64,000 nt of DNA from Natrinema gelatinilyticum (GTDB lineage: Archaea > Halobacteriota > Halobacteria > Halobacteriales > Natrialbaceae). Positions 16,430-26,397 of the stretch are shown in pieces. The stretch is taken from NCBI RefSeq assembly GCF_024266705.1, contig NZ_CP100758.1, positions 62,001 through 126,000 on the forward strand, written 5' to 3'. Both the position numbers and the translations under genes were made by a program. Below the pieces are notes generated by a model that was given only the letters and a program-made list of their open reading frames with translations, searched no databases and was not told the origin of the DNA. Position 1 is the stretch's first letter, and every line of letters starts with the position of its first letter.

Positions 16430-16796
16430 TGGCAATACCCCCGAGGGGCACTTACTGAGTCCCTCGAACAAACTATATCAGAATATGGATAGAAGTGCCA
16501 ATTCTGTGTATGGTGTCTAAGCTGCCTGTCCCCACATCGTTCTGCGGGATGAACCCAGTGTAGACTAGTTGGTTGTGGATCGAATTTGTGCGTGGACAGC
16601 GCTTCCGTCATGCGATTCTGGCTGGACACCCATGTCCATGCAGTTTGTGTGGCCGCCCAGTCTGCGTGGACAGATGATTGAGATGTGCAATTATGGCTAT
16701 CCAAGGCCCTGTACTGGGCAGTACTGTAGATTGAGTACCACCGGCAGCGAACGACTGCTGAGATACGATTAACATGTGTCATATGGATGGTAGGTC
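16430..16796. other. Intergenic gap between the primase and the coupling ATPase
   Basis: About 370 bases without a supported gene. Composition is mixed; it contains CCAATGTG-like and GTACTGGGCAGTACTG (near 16710) palindromic pieces. The gap suggests that the primase has its own promoter. Confidence 0.35.
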
Positions 16797-19700
16797 TCAT
16801 TGATCGAGCAGCGCGTTCCCCTCCTGTGTCAGGGTCAGACCGATGTAGAACTGGACACGCTCTCCGTCTACTCTAGACCGATCGGTCTCGAGATCAACGA
16901 CGTTCCGTAATTTCCGGGTGAACCAGCCCTTGGTCGTTCCGTCAATGTTCTGCTGGTCAGTCCAGGTAGCATAGGCCTGAAACAGATTGTCCTGCGGCAC
17001 CCTTGCACCCTCAACCTGCCTGACGTACATCGCGGTGAACGCTTCGACACCGTCCCCATCAGGATCGATGTCCACTGTCGCATTCGTAGCTGGTGGATCA
17101 GATTCTACCGATGGTGATGACGAACCCTCGCCAAAATCTGCCACCGTACCAACGGCTTGAGGCGACTCAACTGTAGATTCACTGGGCCACAGATTCTCGC
17201 GATCTGGATTCTCGGGTAGCGGATACGTTTCTCCATGCTGGAAAAGCAATGGATCACCGTCGGGTGGTAGAATCACCACGAGATAACTGTCTCGTGAATA
17301 GTCTGCGTTAGGGAGATCGGTGGCTGGGATGAACGGTCGTTTGATTGGCGTCCAATCCTGTTTGAAGTCGGCTTTTGAATCGTATACATGACTCTCACCA
17401 GTCTCATAGACGGTGTACTGTCCGGTTTCCCGGTCGTGACTGTAGTACGCCGGAACGCTATCCTTCGAAAGCGGTCTATCGTCTGGAACGCGGGCCAACT
17501 CTATTTCACCATCAGATAGAACACGGTCCTCGCCCTCACGAATCCAGACCGTCCGATTTGACTCGGATATGCGTGGCCGAACAGCGGTTACGCCACCGTG
17601 AGCTGTTGCGCCACCGCCAAACGTCACGATCTCATCGCAATTATAGAACTGCTCTGTCTCGTCCGCTCGTTCGCGCAGTGGCGGCAACAGGATGTTCTCG
17701 ACCCGCTTAGCCCACTCAGTCTCAGGGTCACCGGGACGGACAACGAAGATCGGAATTCGCTTCTCCTCGTGAGCGCGTTTGAGATTCTGCAGGACCTTCG
17801 CGGGACGGTCAGGCGTCGTCGTCTCGGCCTCGATATTGAACACACCGTCGTGGACTGGGTGCGTCGCAGTGGCGTCAGGTTGTTCGCTCCCGTCTTGCTC
17901 AAGGATTTCGACACTGAACCCGCGTTCGGTAAGCGCTACCTCAGTATCCATGAGCAATGCATCGTGGCCGGCCCCGCCGGCCGATCTGACGGTTCCTGTC
18001 TCGGGTTGTACCTGTGTTTCTCCCTCGTCAGTGAGGCGAACAACGATCTCGTCATCCTGCAGGTCAACGTCGATCAATCGCGATGCGTCACGCACGTCGG
18101 GCAAGTCTTCGTGTGCATAGTCAACCTCGAACTCGAGTTCGCTATTCTCGAGTCGCACAGACAGTTCCTCATCGACAGCCGTGACATCGATCCAGCCGTT
18201 TTCCGTTCGCACGCCCTTCCGGATTTGGACCGTGCGAATTGCGTCGGCCATCGTCTCGTCGAGTATCTTCGTCGGATTGGCTGCCTCGTTCGCGTCGCTG
18301 TAGATGAGGTTCCGGAGGATCTCAGCATCTGTCAACGGTTCCGTCCCGTAGCGGTCCAGGCTCTGCTCGATGACGTCATCGACTGCATCAGCTGTCCGAA
18401 GCGGAGGATACGGCGGGAACGAGTTGAGGAGGACAGGTTCGGAGTACCGACCGCCGTCAAGAGGCAGTTTCGTCCAGGCCTGATACTGATCAGTCGAGAT
18501 AAGGTCCTCCGCTGTATAGCCCTGGAACCGTTTCATCAGGAGCTGGGCGTCGTCGACATCGTTGACCGAGAACGCAAGGAGGTTATCACAGTTGTTCTGC
18601 ATCGCTTTCAGTGTATCCTCATCAAACTGCGAGGGATACTGAGAAGCGAGCGTCACCGATAGTCGCATCGATCGAGCCCGGGCCAGCATCGACTCGATAT
18701 CAAGATTGTCGCTCGCGATATCGTCGAACTCGTCACACACGACGAAATAGGGGTCTGGATCGGTATCCCGTTCGTACGACCGGTGCTGAATGGCACTCCA
18801 GAGGTTGCGCATCACGCCAAGCGTGACCATCTTCTTGATGTCTGTGTTCTCGACAGGCGTTCGAACGATGACGATCCGGTCGTTGTCGATGATGTCTCGG
18901 AAGTCGATCGTACTGTCTCGATGGGCGATGATCCGGCGGATCACCGAATTTTCGACCCACGACTTGATCCGTTTCAGGAGTGGCCGGACCGTCTCTTCTT
19001 CCATGTTCGCGATCTCGAGACAGAACTCCCGGATATAGGGATTCTCAACGTCGAGTGCGAAATCTTCGCGTCGTTCGGCGTTGAGCAACGTGAAGTACAT
19101 ATCGATGACCGAGAACGGTTTCTCCGATTTCATCATCGCACGAGCTATCGTCTCGGTAATCGCCTCCATATTGATGCCCCAGTAGTCAGACGTGTCGAAG
19201 ACCGCTTTCAGATTCTCGACCCGACCTTCGATCTCGTTCTCGAGTTCCTCGATCGTCTCACACTCGGGCACCTCGAGGAAATTCATCCCGACCGTCTTCT
19301 CGTGCGTTGTCGATCCGGGCTCGATCCAGATCACGTCCTCGAGACGGTTTTCGGGAAGCTTCCTGAGGAGTTCGCGCGAGTCACGGCCTTTCGGGTCGAA
19401 GTAGACGAACCCATAGCCCGAATACGCCCACTGGACCATCATATTCAGTAACGCCGTGGTTTTCCCGTAGCCCGTGGTCCCCGTAATCCAGATATGGCGA
19501 AAAAGCGACTCGAAGCGAAGCGGTGCTTCACGGAACCCCCGTTGTGGATCTTCATCGTAGCCGATCCAGAGCGGGACAGCAGATGAATCTGGATCGGCAC
19601 CTGCCTCGAACATCTCGCGGATGTACGATCCTGCGACGGTGCCTTCACTGTCTGTATCAGATATTACAGACTTCCCACCGACGAAGGTCGTGTCTCGTTC

Positions 19701-19862
19701 GACGATATCATACGGTTCACCGAATCGAGATTGGAGAGCAGATGGTGACTCGGACAGTGATTTCTCCTCTTCGATGGCTCGTGTTCCTGAATTTGTCTCT
19801 CTACCTTCTCCCGCTGACGACTCAGCGAATTCGGTGCGATCGAAGAAGCGGTCAAATACCAT
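16797..19862 (-). CDS. VirD4/TraG-like coupling ATPase with C-terminal extension
   Basis: The 1021-residue protein (ATG 19860-19862) is the DNA-pumping coupling ATPase of the conjugation system. Walker A GTTGYGKTT lies near residue 127, followed by FVYFDPKGRDSRELL. Walker B PYFVVCDEFDD is near 372 and the sensor-like SVTLASQYPSQ follows. Residues 560-870 are beta-rich and resemble a nuclease-like or substrate-contact region. The last 80 residues (FTAMYVRQVEGARVPQDNLFQAYATWTDQQNIDGTTKGWFTRKL) look like the winged helix at the C-terminus of P4/D5-type plasmid primases. Its start overlaps the next gene by 11 nt. Upstream in-frame starts would add a non-acidic leader read from the neighbour and are unlikely. 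Confidence 0.85.
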   Translation of the reverse strand: MVFDRFFDRTEFAESSAGEGRETNSGTRAIEEEKSLSESPSALQSRFGEPYDIVERDTTFVGGKSVISDTDSEGTVAGSYIREMFEAGADPDSSAVPLWIGYDEDPQRGFREAPLRFESLFRHIWITGTTGYGKTTALLNMMVQWAYSGYGFVYFDPKGRDSRELLRKLPENRLEDVIWIEPGSTTHEKTVGMNFLEVPECETIEELENEIEGRVENLKAVFDTSDYWGINMEAITETIARAMMKSEKPFSVIDMYFTLLNAERREDFALDVENPYIREFCLEIANMEEETVRPLLKRIKSWVENSVIRRIIAHRDSTIDFRDIIDNDRIVIVRTPVENTDIKKMVTLGVMRNLWSAIQHRSYERDTDPDPYFVVCDEFDDIASDNLDIESMLARARSMRLSVTLASQYPSQFDEDTLKAMQNNCDNLLAFSVNDVDDAQLLMKRFQGYTAEDLISTDQYQAWTKLPLDGGRYSEPVLLNSFPPYPPLRTADAVDDVIEQSLDRYGTEPLTDAEILRNLIYSDANEAANPTKILDETMADAIRTVQIRKGVRTENGWIDVTAVDEELSVRLENSELEFEVDYAHEDLPDVRDASRLIDVDLQDDEIVVRLTDEGETQVQPETGTVRSAGGAGHDALLMDTEVALTERGFSVEILEQDGSEQPDATATHPVHDGVFNIEAETTTPDRPAKVLQNLKRAHEEKRIPIFVVRPGDPETEWAKRVENILLPPLRERADETEQFYNCDEIVTFGGGATAHGGVTAVRPRISESNRTVWIREGEDRVLSDGEIELARVPDDRPLSKDSVPAYYSHDRETGQYTVYETGESHVYDSKADFKQDWTPIKRPFIPATDLPNADYSRDSYLVVILPPDGDPLLFQHGETYPLPENPDRENLWPSESTVESPQAVGTVADFGEGSSSPSVESDPPATNATVDIDPDGDGVEAFTAMYVRQVEGARVPQDNLFQAYATWTDQQNIDGTTKGWFTRKLRNVVDLETDRSRVDGERVQFYIGLTLTQEGNALLDQ

Positions 19863-21000
19863 CCTGTCCTCTCGTGGCAACGTTCTGGTGGTTGGAACTG
19901 CTACGATCGGCGGCTTGATCGTATTGCCCGACGTCAGCAGGGACTCGATCACCACGTTGCGTATATCGCCAGTCGATGTTCGGTGTCTCGATCTCCGCAT
20001 TTGGGATGTGGGCAACGCCCGCGAGTTCATCGACGGTCATGATCATGTGCCGATCAATCCAGTCCCGATTGCTCATTCGCTGGACGAACCGTCGAAGTCG
20101 GTTGGCCCGCTTTCGTTTCCTGCGATGCCAGACCGGGATATCGTCGAGCCCCTGCTCGGTGACCGCGTTGTAGTACTTCCTGAACATGCCTGCAACACCG
20201 CGCGCCCGAGCCTCGGCTTCGTCCTGCTCCGACGACGCTGTGAGGACCCGGATGTTGACGTGAAACGCCTGTTGGCCGCGTTGCTGTTCGATCGTCTTCG
20301 CTGCTTGCTTGTCCTTCGCGCTTGCCGGTCTCGTCCGTGGATTGAGCCAGCCGACGGATGTTCCCTGGCAGAGGGCGTATGCGAGTTCGTCGACGCTATT
20401 GTGTTTGAATCGATCGCCGTCGGTCCAGGACCGTTTTGCAGGTCGGAAGACGACCTGAGTGACGACCGTACTATCGTCAAGCGACAGCATCTCGCTCGTG
20501 ATCTCGCCGTATGGATCCGTCTCAAAACCTTCGCTGTTATGATGGCGTATCGGGTAGTAGGGGATCTTCTCCATCTCGAGCCAGGCCCCAGCGACGTACT
20601 CGTCAGGCTCGATGATGGGGAACGCATGGCCATCCTCGACGCGGAAGACCTCGCTGTTGGCGTAGTTGTTCCCGACGCGGCGGCGGAACTTGTCGGCAGC
20701 TGCGTCGGTGGCTGCGTGCATATAGAAGCAGATCTTTCCCTCGTCGAACCAGACCTCGAACGAGTGGTGATCGCTCGTGTTCTTCCCGCGGAAATTGGTG
20801 GTCACGTCGTGGACTGACTGGAGCAATCCGGCTCCATCCACGACTCCCTCGTTCTCTTTGTAGGGACGGATCCGCAGCAACGTTCCGGGGGTGTCCCCTT
20901 GCCGTTGCACGAACGGTTCTCCGCCTTCGAAATCGAGTTGCGTTGCCTCGTACTGTGGCGAGGAATGGAACACCTCCGTGAGCCGCCCAAACGGAGACAT
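19852..21000 (-). CDS. T4SS-associated soluble protein between coupling ATPase and VirB4
   Basis: The 382-residue protein starts at ATG 20998-21000: MSPFGRLTEVFHSSPQYEATQLDFEGGE. Beta-alpha structure with an embedded THDVT-like strand region (LLRIRPYKENEGVVDGAGLLQSVHDVTTNF) and a middle part FEVWFDEGKICFYMHAATDAAADKFRRRVGNNYANSEVF resembles N-terminal regions of HerA/VirB4-type transfer ATPases that have lost their motor. No Walker motif is present. The gene lies between VirB4 (4 nt) and the coupling ATPase (11-nt overlap), so it is translationally coupled to both and is probably an adaptor of the transfer machine. I do not have a firm family name. Confidence 0.7.
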   Translation of the reverse strand: MSPFGRLTEVFHSSPQYEATQLDFEGGEPFVQRQGDTPGTLLRIRPYKENEGVVDGAGLLQSVHDVTTNFRGKNTSDHHSFEVWFDEGKICFYMHAATDAAADKFRRRVGNNYANSEVFRVEDGHAFPIIEPDEYVAGAWLEMEKIPYYPIRHHNSEGFETDPYGEITSEMLSLDDSTVVTQVVFRPAKRSWTDGDRFKHNSVDELAYALCQGTSVGWLNPRTRPASAKDKQAAKTIEQQRGQQAFHVNIRVLTASSEQDEAEARARGVAGMFRKYYNAVTEQGLDDIPVWHRRKRKRANRLRRFVQRMSNRDWIDRHMIMTVDELAGVAHIPNAEIETPNIDWRYTQRGDRVPADVGQYDQAADRSSSNHQNVATRGQDGI

Positions 21001-21004
21001 AGCG

Positions 21005-24000
21005 TTAGTCGTCACCCCCTGTTTCGGTGGTCTTTCGCTCGGTCGATGATGGTGACTTACCACCATCTGCCTGGACACGCGCTTCGTCAGCATCGGTTCC
21101 ATCAGACCCCGTCTCGTCCGAGGCGTCCTCGAGCGCCTGATCCACGACCGCTTCGAGGACCTCCTCTTTGGACAACTCTCCCTCGAGGACATCTTGTGCC
21201 TCGGCTGTAGTGAGATCGAACCGTGTCGCGAGCGCGTTCTTCCGGGCTTCCCTCTCGACAAACTCTTCGAAGGCGAGCAGTTCCGCTGGTTCGTCGCTAA
21301 TCGATTGCTCGATGAATGTTCGATCGGCGGGTTCGTATTCGATAACACGCGTCTCGAACTCGTCGGCGATGACGTGCAGCGGATACGTTCCATGCTCCTC
21401 GACGCGGACGAGCGACTGGCTGTACCCGAGATCCTCTTTCCCGGCATCGGCACTTCTGACGTACCGGCGTTGTTCTTCCGTCAAGCCGATTTTGTCAGCT
21501 GTCCCATCGTCCAGATCGGGGAGCTTGTGGAAGACCTTGATCGGACACATGCCGATGATTTTCTCTGCTTGGTCGGTTTCGTAGAACTCCTGGGCTGTCT
21601 GGGAGAGCAACACCATTCGAAGGCCTGCGTGACGCTGGTGACGGAACGCCGTCTCGAGGAAATCGAGATTCGCCTGATCCTCGAAGAGATAATGTGCTTC
21701 GTCGATCGCCAACTCCACGTTCCGATCAGTGTTTTTCGCCTGCTGGTAGATCGTCGACAGCAGCAACTGCATCAGGAACGTCTGGCGGTCGATCCCCGAT
21801 GCACTTCCCTCGATCTGGCCGAGATCGATATAGACGACTTTGTTATCGCCCTCGAGGATGTCGATCTCGGAGCGATGTGAGAGGTTTTCGTAGGCACCGC
21901 CTTCCCGGAACGGCTGGAACGCGATTGCAAGTTCATCTGCGTACCGAGCAGCGCGTTCGCGAGCCGAGGCGGAGTCTGCGATATTGTGTTCGTCGGGGTT
22001 CTCCGCGATACCACAGAGGATTCGGTGGACGTCTTGCATCGTCGGTGAGTTCGCCGGCGTATGCGTCGAGACGTCGTCCTCGACGATCCCTGCCTGGCGA
22101 TAGACCTCATCGATTACATACGAGAGGACGCCCGTTTCGGCTCCGAGATCGATATCACGAGCGTCGAGAAAGTTCTCGAGCACAGCGGCAACCTCGTCTT
22201 TCTTCGCTGACAGTGGTGAGACCCCATCAGTTGATTCGAGGACGTGTTGTGGCGTCTCTCTGATCTCGAGTGGATTCAATTTGGTCTCGCCACCGACGGT
22301 AATCGTTTTTGCGTTCAGGGCATCTGCGATGCCACGGAAGCCACCGACGGGATCGACGAGGACGAGCATGGTATCGTTGCGGCGTTTCATCATCCGGAGA
22401 TGGCGCATGATTCCGCCGAACGTCTTCCCGGCACCGGGCATGCCGACGACGAGTTCGCTGTGGCCGGTCTCGAGGTCCCACGGATCGATCCGAATCGGTG
22501 ACCCGTTGTGGCCGTGATAGCCGTACTCGATACCCTCGTCCATCATCAGGTAATTCGACGAGAAGGGGAACATCGCGCCGATCGCCTGATTCGTCAGCGT
22601 CGACATCCGGTCGCGACCGAGTTCATTCGTCCCGAGTGGCGAGACCGTTGCAAGCCCGCGTTCCTGCCACCGACTCGCGACTTTGAGCGTACAGTTCGCC
22701 GGGGCATCCTTGATTATCGACCGCAGGCGCGTCGTCTGATTGTCGAGGGCGTGTTCACTGTCGGCCGCCAGTCGAATGAACACGCCACTGCGGTAGAACG
22801 AAGCTTTGTTCGCTCGGACGAGTGATCGCATGTACTTCGCCTGATCGATGTCCTCCTGGAGATCCTCGGCTTTGAGGCTGTGCGAGTCGTGTTGGTTGAT
22901 CTTCAAATCTGAGATCCAGTCCGCCATCATATCTTGTGCCGACTGGCTGTCGAACGGATCGAGATGGATGCTGATGTCCGTCTGCAAGTCGGTTTCAAGC
23001 AACAGTCGCTCGAGAAGACCGTCCGACGGCTCTTCGGGGAACTGTTCGATCCAGAACGTTCGGACGTAGGTTTCGTCGTTGATCACGGCGTAGGTTGTCT
23101 CCCAATCGACTGTTGACGGAGCGATAACCGACTGGTGCATCGTCGATGGTTCAGGCAATTGATCCTCAGCAGGAATCGAGTGTCCATCGTCTGCGTCTCT
23201 GTCATCAGTATCTTCTGGAGATTTGCTCGAGTTCGTTTGTGAGCCGTCGTATCCAGTGGAATCGAGCGTCACTGCCCCATCATTACCCATTTCGCGGGAG
23301 ACAACCGGCAGCGTACCGAGTGCCTTCGTGAAATCGTCGTATTCCTCCGGTTGGCACGTCCAATATTCCTTCGTGAGACGAGCAAGGTCCGAGGCGTCGA
23401 CGGGACTAATCGAACACCGATATAGCGATGAGCCACCGCGGCGAAGCTGTGTGAGTCTGGACTCGAGTCGCTCTTCTTTGAGCTGCTCGCGCTCGGCTTC
23501 GGAGAGGCCATCCGACTGAAATCGCTCGAAAAGACGCCCAATGATGGGTACTCCAGCGAGATAGGCGAGAACACTATCACCCGTCTCGTCGAACTGTCCG
23601 ATGTCATCGTCGGTGACTGCGGTGATGAGGTAGTACTCGCGGATCGTCGTCGTAGTCGAATCGAGATCACCGTTATCTGTCGTGTTCGCGCCAACGTATT
23701 CCTCGAGAAGCCGCTTCAAAACCGGTCGCGACCGAACGTCAGCATCTCCGAGTCGGTCACGATGTGCCCGGACGACATCGTCCGCATCCACTTCTCGACT
23801 GGTGATGTAGACCTTCACCGGAAAATCGAGCGTCGAGTTCGCGAATTCCGAGAGCGACTGGACGGCTTTCGCCCACGCATCATCGTTCTCGAGAGCCATG
23901 TTTGCTGGTTCGACTTTCATCGCACCGACGAGTGCGCCATCCGTACGTTCGACAGCGTGGGGATAGACACGCTGCAAACGAGTCAAATACCGGATCTCGT

Positions 24001-24322
24001 TGCTATCTTCATCGCCGTGGGTGTACTCCTTGTTCTTGATCGCCCAGTTGAGGCGAGCGACGAGCCACTCGGTGAGCCAGAGATAATTGGGTTTCACCTT
24101 GTGGAGCAAGAACAGCAGCGTCGTGAGTACGATTCCAAGTCCAAGTATGGGAATCGTCAGTGCTGCCGGAACGAACGTCGCTGCAATGACGGTGACGAAC
24201 GCCACCGTGAGGAAGAGCATGAGCTCGCCGATCGTGTACCCCCTAAAGAACGCCGTTGTTCCACCCAGCGACTGGTGGATCTTTCGTGCGCTATACTCGC
24301 TGTCCGCTGTGTTTGTGCTCAT
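21005..24322 (-). CDS. VirB4/TraC-like T4SS ATPase with N-terminal membrane segments
   Basis: The protein has 1105 residues from ATG 24322. Two N-terminal membrane helices (ELMLFLTVAFVTVIAATFVPAALTIPILGLGIVLTTLLFLLH) look like a fused VirB3/PrgI-like segment. An insertion-rich VirB4 N-domain follows, and then the motor: Walker A GMPGAGKTFGG near residue 627, Walker B VELAIDEAHYLFED near 870, and LRMVLLSQTAQEF after it. The tail is acidic with a degenerate coiled coil. It powers pilus assembly and substrate movement at the inner face of the membrane. It stops 4 nt before the next gene starts and its start overlaps the VirB6-like gene. Confidence 0.9.
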   Translation of the reverse strand: MSTNTADSEYSARKIHQSLGGTTAFFRGYTIGELMLFLTVAFVTVIAATFVPAALTIPILGLGIVLTTLLFLLHKVKPNYLWLTEWLVARLNWAIKNKEYTHGDEDSNEIRYLTRLQRVYPHAVERTDGALVGAMKVEPANMALENDDAWAKAVQSLSEFANSTLDFPVKVYITSREVDADDVVRAHRDRLGDADVRSRPVLKRLLEEYVGANTTDNGDLDSTTTTIREYYLITAVTDDDIGQFDETGDSVLAYLAGVPIIGRLFERFQSDGLSEAEREQLKEERLESRLTQLRRGGSSLYRCSISPVDASDLARLTKEYWTCQPEEYDDFTKALGTLPVVSREMGNDGAVTLDSTGYDGSQTNSSKSPEDTDDRDADDGHSIPAEDQLPEPSTMHQSVIAPSTVDWETTYAVINDETYVRTFWIEQFPEEPSDGLLERLLLETDLQTDISIHLDPFDSQSAQDMMADWISDLKINQHDSHSLKAEDLQEDIDQAKYMRSLVRANKASFYRSGVFIRLAADSEHALDNQTTRLRSIIKDAPANCTLKVASRWQERGLATVSPLGTNELGRDRMSTLTNQAIGAMFPFSSNYLMMDEGIEYGYHGHNGSPIRIDPWDLETGHSELVVGMPGAGKTFGGIMRHLRMMKRRNDTMLVLVDPVGGFRGIADALNAKTITVGGETKLNPLEIRETPQHVLESTDGVSPLSAKKDEVAAVLENFLDARDIDLGAETGVLSYVIDEVYRQAGIVEDDVSTHTPANSPTMQDVHRILCGIAENPDEHNIADSASARERAARYADELAIAFQPFREGGAYENLSHRSEIDILEGDNKVVYIDLGQIEGSASGIDRQTFLMQLLLSTIYQQAKNTDRNVELAIDEAHYLFEDQANLDFLETAFRHQRHAGLRMVLLSQTAQEFYETDQAEKIIGMCPIKVFHKLPDLDDGTADKIGLTEEQRRYVRSADAGKEDLGYSQSLVRVEEHGTYPLHVIADEFETRVIEYEPADRTFIEQSISDEPAELLAFEEFVEREARKNALATRFDLTTAEAQDVLEGELSKEEVLEAVVDQALEDASDETGSDGTDADEARVQADGGKSPSSTERKTTETGGDD

Positions 24323-24327
24323 TGGAA

Positions 24328-25539
24328 TCACCACCGCGAGACCTTCTGTTTCGTGTTTTTGAATCCGCGCTTCGCTCGAGTCGATGCTTTCTGACCGGCA
24401 TTCCGGGCGTCTTCGGCGGCTTTATCCCGCATTCGGCCATACTCCGATTTCCGAACTGTGTTGTACTGGCCGACGTGGGTTTTCGTCGCTTGAGCCGAAG
24501 AGCCGAGTTTGTATGCCTTCGAACCGCCGCTTCCGATGGTCGTTTGACCACTCTTCGTTACTGCGCCAAACTGGTTGTCCGCGTATCCTCGATGGACGTT
24601 TCGGGCACCTCTGACAGCTGACCCAGGAGCGCTTTTGGCTTTCCTCGCCCCGGCTGCAGCCGCTGCAGGGTTTGACGAATAGGCACCTCTCTGGGCGATG
24701 GTTCGCATCGCCGGACTGCTCCAGTAGACCGTCAGAAGCATCGCAATAACTGCTGCAGGGATTAGCGTCAACCCAATGAACAACGAGAAAAGTTCGCTTT
24801 GACCGAGAGTCTCAACTCCACCGATCTCCCATCCAATTCGGAAAAGTAGTGCGGCCGGGATTCCTGCAAGCACTAAGCCAGGATAAATCCCAGCTGCTCG
24901 GCGAGCCATGTTTGCAGCTGGTGTAAATGGCCAGATTTCAACAGCCCAAACGACACCAAGTAGCGGCATCGTAACCGTTAACACAAATATTCCGACCCAA
25001 CGGAGAGCAACGATGAATCCTGCGATGACTAACAAGGCGTTCGATATACCAACCATCGCTAGAATCGAAAATGTCCCTCCAAGAGTGGCCTGAATTAGAC
25101 CCCCAAGCCCCGCTGACATTTCTTCAATTGGAGCGATCGTCATTCCAATCGCGTTGATGAATTGTAGCGGAATGGACACTAATGGGAACCAGACAAACGT
25201 TCCCATAAACACTAGAATTAGACGTCTGAGAAGGTGTTTTCGTCGGTATTCGCTCATAGAACCAGATCGAAGTCCGATGAACGAGAGAGCAATAACCACC
25301 AACATAATTGTCAGTGGGAGAATGTATGCTAAATACACGTCCTGGTACAGACTTGTCCAGGGTTCTTCGCTTGGAGTACCAACGACAATATACTGCGAAT
25401 CCGAAACGGGTGCTGGAACACCGACAATTGGGCGTAATAGGGCTTCATAGACGTTGTTTACGAGATTGAGAAGTGCAGAGGCGATATCATCCAAAACGTT
25501 AGTTATTGCGTTTTCGACTTCCTCTTGAAGCCATCCCAT
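24328..25539 (-). CDS. VirB6/TrbL-like polytopic membrane protein
   Basis: The 403 residues start MGWLQEEVENAITNVLDDIASALLNLVNNVYEALL, an amphipathic leader, and then have about six membrane helices between 85 and 290 (AYILPLTIMLVVIALSFIGL, LILVFMGTFVWFPLVSIP, LLVIAGFIVALRWVGIFVLTVTMPLLGVVW and others). The C-terminal 110 residues are basic, Gly/Ala-rich and probably cytosolic. This layout with a conserved RW-x-GIF motif inside a hydrophobic stretch matches VirB6/TrbL, the channel component of type IV secretion. Its stop is 0 nt from the lipoprotein gene and the following VirB4 gene overlaps its end. Confidence 0.8.
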   Translation of the reverse strand: MGWLQEEVENAITNVLDDIASALLNLVNNVYEALLRPIVGVPAPVSDSQYIVVGTPSEEPWTSLYQDVYLAYILPLTIMLVVIALSFIGLRSGSMSEYRRKHLLRRLILVFMGTFVWFPLVSIPLQFINAIGMTIAPIEEMSAGLGGLIQATLGGTFSILAMVGISNALLVIAGFIVALRWVGIFVLTVTMPLLGVVWAVEIWPFTPAANMARRAAGIYPGLVLAGIPAALLFRIGWEIGGVETLGQSELFSLFIGLTLIPAAVIAMLLTVYWSSPAMRTIAQRGAYSSNPAAAAAGARKAKSAPGSAVRGARNVHRGYADNQFGAVTKSGQTTIGSGGSKAYKLGSSAQATKTHVGQYNTVRKSEYGRMRDKAAEDARNAGQKASTRAKRGFKNTKQKVSRW

Positions 25540-26397
25540 CTAATTCCCACCTCCGTTCGATTGTGATGCACCTGAACTCCCATTTACGATTGAGAGGTTA
25601 CACGACTGCCCTCCGCTGTACTTGATCTGCTGTGTATAGGTTGGGTTATCACCAATCTGAACGACAGCCATCACCGTCATCGGCTCTGTTCCTAATTCGC
25701 TGCAATCGAGCGAACCAGTTGCACCGCCAGTCTGATAGATTTGGCTAACTGAATACACGGTAGTCTTGCCGGCCGGGAGTCGTGTTTCATGGTAGTATGA
25801 GATCGTGTCATCCGTCCCAAGCTTCGCAGCCGGCGCTCCCTTCCACCGGAGTTCTGTGAGCATTGAAGGAATCGTCCCTTCATTCTCGATAACGACTGCC
25901 GCATATTCGTCCCATACAGGCGAATTCTTGTCCCACTCCATGTCGGGATTTTCCGCCGCCCAGAGGACGTCTGTAATCGTACAGTCGGCCTCGAGCGTGA
26001 TCGTCGTTTTTTCGATCGTCTCGTCTTCATCGAGGGCGACCAATTCGTACTCACCAGTGGAGAGATCATCGGTAAACCGGCCCAGAATTTCGAACGATGT
26101 CTTGGTTTCTCCGTTTGCGAGACGCTGTTGGTCAGCCAGTTCTCTGTTCGGATCGATGAGATTGATGGACTCGACGGAGGTACCGTCGGCAACTTCAACT
26201 TCGAGATGAGTCCCGTTCATCTCGATAGAGGCGAACACGTCACTGCCGTCAGCGCTGAGCCCATTTCCGCCGGACGTATCATCGGTATCGTCTGATCCAG
26301 ACATACAGCCGGCAAGCACAGTTGTACCAATGCTGAGGCTGGCAAGGACTGATCGGCGAGCGATTCGACTAGTGTCTGTCTTTGGGTCTTCTGTCAT
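25540..26397 (-). CDS. Tat-exported lipoprotein of the conjugation operon
   Basis: The 285 residues open with a twin-arginine signal, RRSVLASLSIGTTVLAGC, so the protein is folded before export and is then lipid-anchored to the outer face of the cytoplasmic membrane. The mature part is acidic with Thr/Ser-rich spacers and a beta-sandwich pattern (GTHLEVEVADGTSVESINLIDPN..., ...KTTVYSVSQIYQTGGATGSLDC). Two Cys near the end (residues 247 and 271) may form a disulfide. It overlaps the surface protein gene by 4 nt and stops just before the VirB6-like start. It probably takes part in the extracellular end of the transfer machine. Confidence 0.75.
   Translation of the reverse strand: MTEDPKTDTSRIARRSVLASLSIGTTVLAGCMSGSDDTDDTSGGNGLSADGSDVFASIEMNGTHLEVEVADGTSVESINLIDPNRELADQQRLANGETKTSFEILGRFTDDLSTGEYELVALDEDETIEKTTITLEADCTITDVLWAAENPDMEWDKNSPVWDEYAAVVIENEGTIPSMLTELRWKGAPAAKLGTDDTISYYHETRLPAGKTTVYSVSQIYQTGGATGSLDCSELGTEPMTVMAVVQIGDNPTYTQQIKYSGGQSCNLSIVNGSSGASQSNGGGN

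Noticed and set aside
17598-18662. 354-residue plus-strand frame inside the coupling ATPase gene
   Set aside because: It is the antisense of a well-supported ATPase with Walker motifs; the amino-acid pattern is a GC3 shadow.
19621-20817. 398-residue plus-strand frame
   Set aside because: Antisense to the 3' part of the T4SS adaptor gene and the start of the coupling ATPase; no domain.
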